Positions 34,249 to 43,017 of a DNA stretch of 64,000 nt are shown here, piece after piece. A program made the translations under genes and the position numbers. Numbering within the stretch: the first letter of the stretch is position 1; the number at the start of each line of letters is the position of its first letter. The notes beneath the pieces were generated by a model that saw nothing but the letters and a program-made list of their open reading frames with translations, ran no database searches and was not told the DNA's origin. Source of the DNA: Streptomyces sp. NBC_00162 (GTDB lineage: Bacteria; Actinomycetota; Actinomycetes; Streptomycetales; Streptomycetaceae); NCBI RefSeq assembly GCF_024611995.1, contig NZ_CP102509.1, positions 496,001 to 560,000 of the forward strand. Direction: 5' to 3'.

Positions 34249-35226
34249 GTGATTCCTGCGCAGCCTCTGAAGGCCATCACCCGTCACCGAGACGGGCGGA
34301 TCCATGCCTACGTGATCGACTCCGGTGCTTTCGGGATGCTGGAGCCCGCAGCGGTGTTCCAGCCGCGGGCCGGCGACGAGGTTGTGGAGTCGGCGGTTCG
34401 GGCCGATCTGGGGCGAGTCGTGTACACGACGCTGAACGGGGTCGTCTGCCTCACGCGCGCCAGTGACCTGGTGTGGGCGTCGGCCTTCGAGCCGCACTCC
34501 GACGTGCGCCGTGGTCACCAGCCTGGCTGTGCGCTGTCCCTGGACGGCCGGACTGCGTGGGTCTACCGGCCGGACGCGATGGCAGGACGCGGGGACGGAG
34601 ACCAGTGGGTCGTGCACGACGCCGACAGCGGGGCGGTGATTGTCCGCCGGGAGCTGGGGACAGTCGGGCACGGTGCCGGCCACCACGTGCACCCGGTGGA
34701 CGGCAGCATCTACCTCGACATCGGTGAGGGCCAGGACGGCTCCGTCATTTTCAGAGCTGCGACCGGGACCGGCAGCGAGCCGGAATTCGTGACCTATCCG
34801 TGGTGGGACCGCTGCCTGATCGACCTGTCGCCGGACGGGGAGCAGTTCATGACCGTCGACCACGGACAGGCGGATGTCGCCTTCCACCACCACCCCAGCG
34901 GGGACGTGCTCTTCACCCTGCCTGTCGAAGCCTTCGGGTACGACCCGGAGGAGACCTTCGTGGAATGGAGCGGCGGCTACCTCACCCCGGACCTGGCCGT
35001 CGTCACCTTGGGCGGTGAGGGCCAGGACGAGGAGGAATGGTTCCGCTACCACCTGATCAACGTGCGCACGGGCACGCTCGATCCCGAGATCGCCGTCGAG
35101 GCGACCAACCCGTACGAAATGGTGCCTCTGGGCGACGGCTCCTGGCTCACCGGCGGTCCCGAGGGCAACCCCGTCCGCTGGTCACACGCTCCCTTGGCAC
35201 CCGCACCGCGGCAACCAGGAGGCTGA
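34249..35226 (+). CDS. Beta-propeller-like protein of unknown function
   Basis: 325 residues from GTG 34249. Repeating units such as VVYTTLNGVVCLTRASDLVW, ALSLDGRTAWVYRPD and DLSPDGEQFMTVDHG resemble WD40-type blades. No signal peptide, so cytoplasmic. The last 25 residues are proline-rich. No enzymatic motif. Convergent with the Fic gene, from which it is separated by two tandem hairpins. Confidence 0.65.
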   Translation: MIPAQPLKAITRHRDGRIHAYVIDSGAFGMLEPAAVFQPRAGDEVVESAVRADLGRVVYTTLNGVVCLTRASDLVWASAFEPHSDVRRGHQPGCALSLDGRTAWVYRPDAMAGRGDGDQWVVHDADSGAVIVRRELGTVGHGAGHHVHPVDGSIYLDIGEGQDGSVIFRAATGTGSEPEFVTYPWWDRCLIDLSPDGEQFMTVDHGQADVAFHHHPSGDVLFTLPVEAFGYDPEETFVEWSGGYLTPDLAVVTLGGEGQDEEEWFRYHLINVRTGTLDPEIAVEATNPYEMVPLGDGSWLTGGPEGNPVRWSHAPLAPAPRQPGG

Positions 35227-35266
35227 GGGAGCTGGGCTGCACCTGACGCAAGCAGCACCGTCAGAC

Positions 35267-35365
35267 TGAGCGCCGTAGTTGGCCATCGGTGCCAACTACG
35301 GCACTCAGTCACACCCGCGTGACTGAGCGCCAGAGTGGGCGGCGTTCGCCAACTGAGGCGCTCAC
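35267..35365. repeat. Two tandem related hairpins (convergent intergenic)
   Basis: The first hairpin pairs ACTGAGCGCCGTAGTTGG with CCAACTACGGCACTCAGT with one mismatch. The second, directly after it, pairs TGAGCGCC...GGG with CCAACTGAGGCGCTCA less perfectly. Both share GACTGAGCGCC. They separate the propeller and Fic genes and probably act as a double bidirectional terminator. Confidence 0.6.
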
Positions 35366-36748
35366 CTAGATGGCCGAGCCGGTCGAGTCGGCGGTGCGGC
35401 GCCGGGTCTCCGCAAGATGGATGTTGATGTAGCGGACGAGGATCAGCGGGTCCTGGGGGTCGTCGGCCTCGAAGGTGATGCGGCGCAGGAGGCTGACTCC
35501 CTCGAGTGCGATGCCCTCGCGGGCGAGGATGAAGACGAGAGTGAGGAAGGCGGAGCGGGCGTTGCCGTCGTCGAAGGGATGGAAGAAGCAGACGTCGAGA
35601 TAGGCGCGTGCGGCGCGGGCAGTCAGGCCGAGAGGTCGGCCGGTGTCGGATGCACTCTCGGCCAGGCACGTGTCGAAGCGGTCACGTGTGTCCAGTCCGA
35701 TGCCGTAGCGCTCCCGGCTTCCTTTGGCGAAGGCGGGCGAGTTGCGAAACCCTGGCGGCTCCGGGGTGCCCAGGATGTGCTGCTGCCAGCTGCTGAGCAG
35801 TGCGAAGTCGAGCCGCGCTCCGCGTGCCGCGTCGGCTCGGAGCAGTTCTAGGGCGCTGAGTAGGCCTTCGGCTCGGGCAGGGTCGATGGCGCCGTCGAAG
35901 GCCCGGATGTCCTCCGCCGCGCCGTCGCGAAGGGGCACCACCGGTCCGTCCGTACCGCTGTCCGGGATCTCGTGCCACGGCACCAGTTCGCGTACCGCGA
36001 GCCAGCGCTGCAAGTGGTCCTGAGTCGGCGCGTCTGCGCGGGTACGTCCGTCGGCCCACTGCAGAGAGAGCGCAAGCTGCTCCGCGATGTCGTCGACCAC
36101 CACTGTGTCAGGACCGGTCCAGCTGTGGAACCGTCCACCGATCGCCTCGTCGACCAGGCCCCGGGCCACGTCGAGCGCGACTCCCCAGCGATTGAGGAAC
36201 CAGGTGAGCACTTGGCGGCAGTGGCCGTGCCAGCCGCTGCCGCACCCGGTGCGGTCGACGACCTGCAAGATCAGATTCCTCGCCGCGCGCTCCCACAAGA
36301 TCCGCTGGTCCTCGATGTCGGCCAGGTCCAGGGGGTACGCCTCGAACCAGCCGGTGAGGTACTCCAGCCACTCGCGCCATTCACGCAGAGACGCCTCGAC
36401 ACGAGCCAGTGTCTCTTCCGCCGTGGTGATCGAGTCCCGTGGGCAGCACCAGTTCCCTACCGGTCCGCCGTCGAAATCACCCTCGTCGTGCGACCAGCGC
36501 CACCCGACGGTCCAGCGCCCGTACTGCTGAACGAGGGCGTACGACATAGCGTCGGCCCAGGACTCGGCCTCGCCACGGCTCCAGGTGCTCATCGCGGGGT
36601 CCCCGGAAGGGACGTCCGGGCGGATAGGCACACACCGGGCCGGGCCGAGCGAGCGCACCGTCTGCGCTACGGACGCGCCGTCGAAGGCTTGACGGGCGGG
36701 ATCCACGTCGTCCCAGGTCAGGAAGCGAGGAGCCAACTCAACGATCAC
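35366..36748 (-). CDS. Fic-domain protein with altered active-site motif
   Basis: 460 residues. The Fic core is C-terminal: ARAYLDVCFFHPFDDGNARS (motif H390-P-F-D-D-G-N-A-R398). The canonical motif is HxFx(D/E)GNGRxxR. Here the second Gly is Ala and the last Arg is Phe, while the catalytic His and Phe remain. A DFALLSSWQQHILG-type helix upstream is typical of bacterial Fic folds. The N-terminal 280 residues are novel to me (EGDFDGGPVGNWCCPRDS, GCGSGWHGHCRQVLTWFLNR). Fic enzymes transfer AMP or other nucleotidyl groups to hydroxyl side chains. No (S/T)xxxE(G/N) inhibitory helix was identified. Confidence 0.8.
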   Translation of the reverse strand: MIVELAPRFLTWDDVDPARQAFDGASVAQTVRSLGPARCVPIRPDVPSGDPAMSTWSRGEAESWADAMSYALVQQYGRWTVGWRWSHDEGDFDGGPVGNWCCPRDSITTAEETLARVEASLREWREWLEYLTGWFEAYPLDLADIEDQRILWERAARNLILQVVDRTGCGSGWHGHCRQVLTWFLNRWGVALDVARGLVDEAIGGRFHSWTGPDTVVVDDIAEQLALSLQWADGRTRADAPTQDHLQRWLAVRELVPWHEIPDSGTDGPVVPLRDGAAEDIRAFDGAIDPARAEGLLSALELLRADAARGARLDFALLSSWQQHILGTPEPPGFRNSPAFAKGSRERYGIGLDTRDRFDTCLAESASDTGRPLGLTARAARAYLDVCFFHPFDDGNARSAFLTLVFILAREGIALEGVSLLRRITFEADDPQDPLILVRYINIHLAETRRRTADSTGSAI

Positions 36749-36783
36749 CGCGCAAGCCTGCCACGCTCACCCGGCGCCCCAAA

Positions 36784-37104
36784 GTGGTTTTCTCCACTCA
36801 GGCCCGTCACGTCCGATCCTTCGCGACCATGCTCACTGACCGCCAGGGCGAGCGTCTCCCGGAGTGGCTCGACGCCGTTCGACAGGACGACCTGCCCAGC
36901 CTCCACACTCTCGCCGCCGGCATCGACCGCGACCTCGACGCCGTCATCGCCGGATTGAGCCTGCCCTGGAGCTTGGGCGCGGTCGAAGGGCATGTCAAGC
37001 GGATCAAGATGCTCAAGCGTCAGATGTTCGGGCGGGCAGGCTTCCAACTTCTCCGCAAGCGCGTCCTACTGGCGTGGAGGAGGGTGGCCGCGTCAAGACG
37101 TTGA
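36784..37104 (+). pseudogene. ISL3-family transposase, C-terminal fragment
   Basis: 106 residues, with FATMLTDRQGERLPEWLDAV, HTLAAGIDRDLDAVIAGLSL and PWSLGAVEGHVKRIKMLKRQ, then MFGRAGFQLLRKRVL. This is the classic C-terminus of ISL3 transposases (S.G.VEG.VN.IK..KR..YGRA...LLR.R). The rest is missing here. A matching N-terminal fragment lies at 39.1 kb on the other strand. Confidence 0.85.
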
Positions 37105-37139
37105 GCCAGAGTCTTTGAAGTGAACAAAGCCAATGGGGG

Positions 37140-37746
37140 TCAGGTGTCGGCGCATTCGTCGATGACGGCGCAGGCGAGGCGAATGCCGCCCAGGTGGGTG
37201 GAGATGCCGTCATCGCCGTGCATGTGGGGCGCGTCCTGGAACCACTGCGGCCACAGGCCGCCCTCCTGGAGGAAGTGGCTGGCCCGGTCGCCGTGCAGGA
37301 CGGAGTCGGTGTACGCGAGGGCGCCCATGACTGTGGGCTGGTCGTAGGGCGAGGTCGGGCCGGCGCAGGTAGTGATCCAGGTAAGGGGCGAGCAGGTCGG
37401 CGTCCCGTGCGGTGCCGAAACTCGCCAGCGCCACGCAGTAGGCTCCGCCCGCGCAGCAGACCTCGCTCTCCAGCAGCAGTGCTCCCAGACGCTCGCGGAA
37501 GTGGTCACGGCGCGAGACTGCGGCGAGCCATGCCGCGGTCCGCCGCTCGCGCCAGCTGCCTTCGAAGAGGATGGTGAGCTCGGCGTCGGAGACAGCATTC
37601 GCATCAGCGGCCAGGGCATGAACGAAGGGCTCGTACTCCTCGCGCGACATACGAAGTACCGCTCCGCCGAGCTTCAGATAGCGGCGCGCGGGGGCGCAAT
37701 AGCGGCGGAACAGAGCCTGTATCTCAGGGTCGTGGCGGATCACCAC
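37140..37746 (-). pseudogene. DUF6000-family protein, frameshifted
   Basis: From GTG 37743/37746 frame one reads DPEIQALFRRYCAPARRYLK, then LILFEGSWRERRTAAWLAA-like (ELTILFEGSWRERRTAAW), HFRERLGALLLESEVCCAGG and ASFGTARDADLLAPYLDHYL. Near 37375 it shifts to YDQPTVMGALAYTDSVLHG, then WPQWFQDAP and ending IRLACAVIDECADT. The conserved pattern is that of DUF6000. One small indel separates two otherwise intact halves. Confidence 0.7.
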
Positions 37747-38090
37747 CCCATCCTCTCGCAACAAGCACGCAGCTGAGGGCGTGGGGCGGAATACGCCTGC
37801 GGTAATCCCGGGACGGGCGGGACGCCACCTGGGCCCCGGGTCGGGTGAGCGGGACTTCGGCAGCACGCAGCGTTACTGCTCCACACAAGTTGAGCCAGAG
37901 CCCGTCAACCGACAGCGTTTGTTCGTGGGTTCCGGCGGCGTTCAGTGATCACGGGCACTCTGGATGTTCACGGGAAATAGCGGCAGCACCTTGGTCATCC
38001 CGCTCGTCGACCGGCTTCGGAGATCGGTCGTGATCGGTCGGCGGAAAAGGAGCCGTGCTGTCTGCGGCAGAGGTGACACCATGCGGTGTC
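37747..38090. other. Intergenic, no gene seen
   Basis: No supported gene. The 12-mer GTTGAGCCAGAG at 37889-37900 also occurs at 37100-37111 immediately after the ISL3 fragment, suggesting both flank ISL3-derived ends. Confidence 0.4.
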
Positions 38091-38630
38091 ATGGCAGATG
38101 ACAGCACCAGTACGTTTCAGGCGGGCCAGACGGGGCTCATCGTCCGGATCCCGGAGGCGGAGCCGGCCGTCCGCGGGTGGCGTGAACGGCTCGACCCCTC
38201 AGCCCAGGCCGGCGTTCCAGCCCACGTCACCGTGCTCTTCCCGTTTCTCGACGAGAGCCGAATAGATGCGCTCGTCTACTCCGCTCTCGCGGACGTGCTG
38301 GGCGGCCACCAGGCCTTTGACCTGCGCTTCGAGAGGTGTGGACGGTTCCCGGAAGTGCTGTATCTCGTCCCCGAACCTGACACGCAGTTGCGGCAGCTCA
38401 CGGAGGCGATCGCTGATCGTTGGCCTGAGGCCCCGCCGTATGGCGGCCGGTTTGCCGAGATCGTGCCGCACCTGACCATCGCTCAAGGTCAGGAAGACGC
38501 CGTCCTGGAGGAGGTCGAGGCCGACCTCGCCGGCAGGCTCCCATTCACGTCTCATGTCGCGGCGGTTGAACTGATGGTGCACGACGGGGTGAAGTGGCAA
38601 GAGAGGGCGTCGTTCGCACTCGGAGAATGA
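38091..38630 (+). CDS. 2'-5' RNA ligase / 2H phosphoesterase family protein
   Basis: 179 residues with the two HxT motifs of the 2H superfamily, HVT (45-47, in AHVTVLFPF) and HLT (127-129, in PHLTIAQG), spaced as in LigT/YjcG-type proteins. These enzymes open or form 2',3'-cyclic or 2'-5' phosphodiester bonds in RNA or nucleotides. The ATG at 38091 is chosen by family length; a GTG at 38055 would add 12 residues. It is followed by an exceptional 24-bp-stem terminator, so it is a single-gene unit. Confidence 0.85.
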   Translation: MADDSTSTFQAGQTGLIVRIPEAEPAVRGWRERLDPSAQAGVPAHVTVLFPFLDESRIDALVYSALADVLGGHQAFDLRFERCGRFPEVLYLVPEPDTQLRQLTEAIADRWPEAPPYGGRFAEIVPHLTIAQGQEDAVLEEVEADLAGRLPFTSHVAAVELMVHDGVKWQERASFALGE

Positions 38631-38640
38631 AGCAGGTCAG

Positions 38641-38690
38641 AGCCCCCTGCTGGTCCGCTGCCCCTCGGGGCAGCGGACCAGCAGGGGGCT
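38641..38690 (+). terminator. Terminator with perfect 24-bp arms
   Basis: 38641-38664 and 38667-38690 are exact reverse complements separated only by TC. It starts ten bases after the 2H phosphoesterase stop. At 24 bp this is the longest uninterrupted dyad seen in the window apart from the 42-bp IS arms. Confidence 0.9.
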
Positions 38691-38694
38691 CCAG

Positions 38695-38850
38695 TCAGCT
38701 GGCTGCAGCGCGCTCGGCGCGTGCTCGGGTGCTGGCGAGGCGGTATGAGTCGGTGCCGGTCTCGATGATGGTGCCGTTGAAGGTGAGGCGGTCGACGATG
38801 GCCGCGCAGAGGCGGGGATCGGTGAACGTCTTGGTCCAGCCATCTGGGGC
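38695..38850 (-). pseudogene. IstB-type ATPase (IS21 family), C-terminal fragment
   Basis: Minus-strand frame [20 protein letters not shown], then [18 protein letters not shown], ending ARAERAAAS. This is the end of IS21 helper proteins (W...F.....A.A..DRL.H....I...G.SYR). The AAA+ core is gone. Pairs logically with the IS21-like repeats at the left end of the window. Confidence 0.8.
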
Positions 38851-39104
38851 TGGCACATGTTCCTTTTGGCGGATCGCCGCTGCCACCGGCCCGTATCCAT
38901 CTCCTGCTGTCCTCGTCGGTCTTCGTGGTGGTGCCCGGATTCTCCAGGTGCTGCCTTGATCAGTCAGGTGCGAGGAAGGTGTGCCAGTGGCATCCCACGA
39001 CGGTTTCGGTGAACGGTCGGCAGGCGGCGCCTCTGCCACCGATAAGCGCGCAAACATCCGCCGCCTGCGGAACGTGCTCCTGCCGCAGCCTCCGGGAGCA
39101 CAGC

Positions 39105-39330
39105 TCAGTCTGGTCTGACCCACCGCAACCGCGGCAGCACGCGACGCCATCGCCGGCGGCAGTGGCACGTGCTGTGAACTCTCGTTCCGACGGACCCGCA
39201 GTCCGGACAGACGACGTTGCCGCGATCACTGCGGGCCTCGATCCGGACTGCTTCGGCATCGGCTTCCACTCTGTCGACCACGAGGTCTTCGACCTCCGGC
39301 CAGACCAACTCCCGGAACCACTGCTCTCAC
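39105..39330 (-). pseudogene. ISL3-family transposase, N-terminal fragment
   Basis: The frame reads MVWPEVEDLVVDRVEADAEA, then [20 protein letters not shown] and GTRVHS. This is the zinc-finger N-terminus of ISL3 transposases (VRI.A......CP.CG..S.RVHSRY). It slips out of frame after about 60 residues. Confidence 0.75.
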
Positions 39331-39408
39331 TGCGGGCGATAGCGGACCTAGTCTGGTGTTCACGCGAGGTCCTGCCGCGGGTTGGCGCGGCAGAACCTCG
39401 CACGAAAA

Positions 39409-40752
39409 TCAGGACAGCGGCGCGGGCTCCTCCGGGTCCAGTGAGTTGCCTGCGGGGATGCGGCCGCAGTCGGACGGGGCCGACCGGCCGGCGAAGCGGT
39501 CACCCAGCCAGCTCAGCGCGACGGGAGCCCAGACGACGGGCGCGCCCGTGTGGCTGAGCAGCTCGTACTGGCTGTACTTGACGGCGGCCTCGCCGGTGAC
39601 GCAGTACTGCCGGGCGAGCGCCCGCACGTCTCCGGCGACCATGACACCGTCGCCCGTGCCGATTCCCGGATGGTTGTTGAAGGTTCCTTCCAAGATGCCC
39701 GCGTTGCCCTGGGCGATGAATCCGGGGACGGACGGGGTGCCGGCGGAGCCGAGGTTGAGCTTGTTCACCGCCTCCAGAAACGCGGGAATCGAGTTGGGGT
39801 TGGCGTACTCCGGCTTCGCCATCTTCTTCCAGGTCAGCCCGGGGTAGCGCCCGAGGGCGTCAACAATGGAGCCGTGCTCCAGCTCCTTGTACACCTCCAG
39901 GCCGTAGCCGTTGAGATAGGACTTGAGGTCGATGCCGTAGGAGCGGGAGACTCCGATGACCGACATGGGAATGACACCCGACCACGCCAGTGAGCCGTCC
40001 ACGTACTTCAGGTTGTGTGCCGGGTCCACGAGCAGGCCGCCCTCGGCGTACCCGACCAGCTTGCGGTTGACGTCCGGCGCGTAGCTCGGCGCGAGCGCGG
40101 CCGCCCAGTTGGTCGCGATGGCACCGCCGGAGTAGCCCATGAGGCCGAACGCAGTGGAGGAACTTAGGCCGGTCTTTTCCGACTTGGTCGCGGCGCGGAT
40201 CGAGTCCAGCGTGTTCGTCCCGTACTCCGGCCCCGCGGCGAAGTTCGCTCGCTGTCCCTCGGTGTCCGGGATGACGACGTCGTAGCCCTGCGTCAGCAGT
40301 GGTGCCAGGAAGAGGGCCTCGACGTTTGGGATGAGGCCGCCCAGGGTTACGTCTCCGGCGATCGCCCGGGATGGCCCGTCTTCCGGGCTGAGCGAGTCGT
40401 AGAACGACTGGTAGGACACCGCCTTGCTCCGGTCGCCTGTGGGGCTGCGCACCACCGTGGTCACGTTGGCAGCCGGGCGGCCCTGGGCGTCGGTGGTGCG
40501 GTAGAGCAGTTGAACTGCCTTGAGCGGCGTGGGAATGCCGACGAGGTGGTACTGCAGCGTCCGGGTTTTCAGCACTGTGCCCGGCGCGAACGCGGACAGG
40601 GGCTCGCTGCCGCCATAGGCGTAGAACGGGTCGCTCGCCGCTGCCGTCGCTGCTTCCGGTGTGGACTCGGCGGCGGTGGCCGCCGGCGCGGCGGTCATGG
40701 CCGCCGCGGTGGCGACGACGACGGAGATCAGGCGAACGGTTGCCTTGGTCAT
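39409..40752 (-). CDS. Secretory lipase-family protein
   Basis: 447 residues. A Sec signal (ISVVVATAAAMTAAPAATAAE) is followed by a lipase domain of the secretory LIP type. The features are DPFYAYGGSEPLSAFAPGTV, AVQLLYRTTDAQGRP, AFGLMGYSGGAIATNWAAAL (nucleophile G-Y-S-G-G), VGYAEGGLLVDPAHNLKYVD and a late SHTGAPVVWAPVA. It should hydrolyse acyl esters outside the cell. The ATG at 40752 has GAGGAA seven bases before it; the longer frame to 40887 lacks a ribosome site. Divergent from a PucR regulator that may control it. Confidence 0.88.
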   Translation of the reverse strand: MTKATVRLISVVVATAAAMTAAPAATAAESTPEAATAAASDPFYAYGGSEPLSAFAPGTVLKTRTLQYHLVGIPTPLKAVQLLYRTTDAQGRPAANVTTVVRSPTGDRSKAVSYQSFYDSLSPEDGPSRAIAGDVTLGGLIPNVEALFLAPLLTQGYDVVIPDTEGQRANFAAGPEYGTNTLDSIRAATKSEKTGLSSSTAFGLMGYSGGAIATNWAAALAPSYAPDVNRKLVGYAEGGLLVDPAHNLKYVDGSLAWSGVIPMSVIGVSRSYGIDLKSYLNGYGLEVYKELEHGSIVDALGRYPGLTWKKMAKPEYANPNSIPAFLEAVNKLNLGSAGTPSVPGFIAQGNAGILEGTFNNHPGIGTGDGVMVAGDVRALARQYCVTGEAAVKYSQYELLSHTGAPVVWAPVALSWLGDRFAGRSAPSDCGRIPAGNSLDPEEPAPLS

Positions 40753-40995
40753 GCGTTCCTCGATTCCTGGGTGGGGGCTGACGCGCCTGCACGAGGTCCC
40801 GTACATCGGCGCGTCAGGTCGGGGCGGGCGGCCCCCGGCAGGCAATTGCGGTGAACGATGCGGCCGCGGTCCGCCACATCTGGCCATTCACCGGCCAGTC
40901 GTGTTACCAACCAGTAGGTGATGTCCCGGAAACATCATGGGGCCGGTATGCGGCTGCGGCTCCGGGGCGGGGAACAGAGATGTGCGAGGTGGATT

Positions 40996-42270
40996 GTGAC
41001 CGGATCCAACGCGGTGGAACGGGACCCGGTGCCGCAGTTCGGCGGCGTGCCGGTCCACAAGCGGCTTCAGGACGCCGCCGGGGCGCTGGAGCGTGCGGTG
41101 ATGGCACGGCTCGTCGAGCGGCTGCCCGTCTACGGAACGCTGCCAGCGGAACACCTGAGCGGCGACATCGCCAAGCAGGTGACCCTCGGCATCCGGAGCT
41201 TCGCCGCGGTCCTGTGCACCGGCGAACTGCCGGAGCAGGCTGAGGCCGCGGCGATTCGCGAGTCCTCGGCCCGGCGTGCCGACGAAGGTGTGCCGCTGGA
41301 GGCCGTGGTCGGTGCCTATCACCTGGGTGCGGAGGAGTGTGCCGCCCAGGTCTTCTCGGCGGCCGAACCGGGTGACCTGAGCGACGTGCTGCTGGTCCAG
41401 CGCCAACTGCTCGCGTATCTGCGGCTAGTGAGCTGCGAGGTCGCAGCCGGGTACGTACAGGAGCGGCAGACGGCGCTCAGTGACGAACAGGTCGCCCTGC
41501 AGTCGCTGTTGTCCCGGCTGCTGGAGGGCGGCAGCCCGCAGGTCGCGGCCGACCGCGCCGGCATCCGTCTGCCGCCCCGCTACCTGGTGTTGAGCATCTC
41601 AGTGGGACCGCACCCGGACGAGCTGGTGCCGGGCGTGAACCATTCGGTCGCGGCGCGCCGCAAACTCCGGCGGCTGCGCAATGAACTTCAGCGCCAGACG
41701 ACGGGAGTGCCGCTGTCCGTGCTCTCCGGCGACGGCGGGATGGTACTGATCCCGTACGAGACGCCCGCCGCCGACTTCGGCCGTGCGGACCGGGACCGGC
41801 TCTCCCGGCTGGTCGAACAACTCGGCCGGATGTGCGGCGCCGAGCTGGTGGCTGCGGCGGCAGCCGCAGCACCGGAAGGTGTCGCGGAGGCTGCCCGGCT
41901 GGCCGGGGAGGTACGCGAGGTGGCGGAGGCGTCCGGCCGAGGGCCCGGACTGTACCTGCTCGACGATGTGCTGCTCGAGTACCAGCTGAGCCGCCCCGGC
42001 CCGGCCAGGGAAGGGCTCGCTGCGCTGCTCGCCCCGCTGGATGCGCGCCCGGAGCTGCTCGTCACGTTGCGCGCGTTCCTCGCGTGCAGCCTCGACCGGC
42101 GCCGGGCTGCCGCCCGGCTCCAGGTCCACCCAAACACGGTTGACTACCGCCTGCGCAAGGCGACCGAGTTCACCGGACTGGACGCTGCCCGCGGCGCCGA
42201 TGCGCTGACGCTGCGCGCCGCACTGGCCGCCCACGACGCCGCACTGCAGGGTAAGCCTGACGCAAGCTGA
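40996..42270 (+). CDS. PucR-family transcriptional regulator
   Basis: 424 residues. An N-terminal RsbRD-like helical domain (VMARLVERLPVYGTLPAEHL...) leads into a GGDEF-like middle (PRYLVLSISVG). The C-terminal PucR HTH is FLACSLDRRRAAARLQVHPN, then TVDYRLRKATEFTG. The GTG at 40996 is chosen for GAGGTGG six bases upstream; an ATG at 40918 is in frame but lacks one. It is divergent from the secretory lipase across about 240 bases, so lipase control is the simplest hypothesis. Confidence 0.85.
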   Translation: MTGSNAVERDPVPQFGGVPVHKRLQDAAGALERAVMARLVERLPVYGTLPAEHLSGDIAKQVTLGIRSFAAVLCTGELPEQAEAAAIRESSARRADEGVPLEAVVGAYHLGAEECAAQVFSAAEPGDLSDVLLVQRQLLAYLRLVSCEVAAGYVQERQTALSDEQVALQSLLSRLLEGGSPQVAADRAGIRLPPRYLVLSISVGPHPDELVPGVNHSVAARRKLRRLRNELQRQTTGVPLSVLSGDGGMVLIPYETPAADFGRADRDRLSRLVEQLGRMCGAELVAAAAAAAPEGVAEAARLAGEVREVAEASGRGPGLYLLDDVLLEYQLSRPGPAREGLAALLAPLDARPELLVTLRAFLACSLDRRRAAARLQVHPNTVDYRLRKATEFTGLDAARGADALTLRAALAAHDAALQGKPDAS

Positions 42271-42274
42271 CACC

Positions 42275-42304
42275 GCCCGGCTTCGCCGGGCCGGAAGACC
42301 GGCC
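42275..42304 (+). terminator. Double hairpin after PucR gene
   Basis: GCCCGGC-TTC-GCCGGGC (42275-42291) overlaps a second hairpin GGCCGG-AAGA-CCGGCC (42289-42304), five bases after the stop. Confidence 0.65.
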
Positions 42305-42381
42305 CGTACGCGCCGTCTCCCCCGCCGACGGGCCCGACGCCCGGTCAGCGGTTCTTGGGGGGTGGGCCCGGTTGCCGTCGG

Positions 42382-42904
42382 TCAGCCCGAAGGGGCGCTG
42401 TGTCGCTTTCCGGCATGGGGTGGCTCCGTAACGGCGTCAAGAGCGCGGCCACGGACCGCGATTGACGGGGTCAATCGCCGGGCCAGCAGGTCCAGGGCCT
42501 GGGAGACCTCTCGAACGACGCCCGGATCCGGGGCGGTGCCGTCCGGGTCGGCCAGAGCCGCGGCAAGCACGTCGTCGATGGTGGCGGCGCGGGCCTCGGC
42601 AACCCGGTCGGACGGCTTTGCGGTGGGCCGAATGAGCCGGGCGGCGCCGATCGGCCGGATCGGGCTCAGTGTCGACCGAGCCGGCTGTCTCCAGCCGTGC
42701 GACCGCGGTGGATACCTGACTCTGTGGCAGACCTGTCCGCTCGGCAATTTCGCCGACGGTTGCCCCCGGGTGGGATACGAGGTCACCGAGGACGACCAGC
42801 ACCGAGCGGGTCGCCCCTGGCGAACCGGACTTCACCTGGGGCATCGCCTGCTCACCGATCTTCATGAGGGTGCGACCGAGGAGGAACAGCTCGACTCCGT
42901 TCAT
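42382..42904 (-). pseudogene. MarR-family regulator, frameshifted
   Basis: ATG 42904: MNGVELFLLGRTLMKIGEQA, then GATRSVLVVLGDLVSHPGAT, VGEIAERTGLPQSQVSTAVA and RLETAGSVDTEPDPADRR, a MarR winged helix. Near 42660 the frame shifts and the C-terminal dimerisation helices continue in the next frame (RPTAKPSDRVAEARAATIDD, VLAAALADPDG, EVSQALDLLARRL). Upstream lies a perfect 18-bp palindrome shared with the divergent hydrolase gene. Confidence 0.75.
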
Positions 42905-42916
42905 GCACGAAGAGTA

Positions 42917-42958
42917 CATCGAAACAGATGCATCCATCTTGATGCATCTGTTTCGATG
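42917..42958. promoter_or_regulatory. 18-bp palindromic operator between MarR and hydrolase genes
   Basis: CATCGAAACAGATGCATC (42917-42934) and its exact reverse complement (42941-42958) are separated by six bases. Placed between the divergent MarR gene (start 42904) and the hydrolase gene (start 43018), it is the expected binding site for the MarR dimer or a pair of dimers. Confidence 0.8.
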
Positions 42959-43017
42959 GATTACGCTCGAGTCATCAGCCGCCCCAGGCCGACAACACCA
43001 TCAGAGGGGACCTGCCA

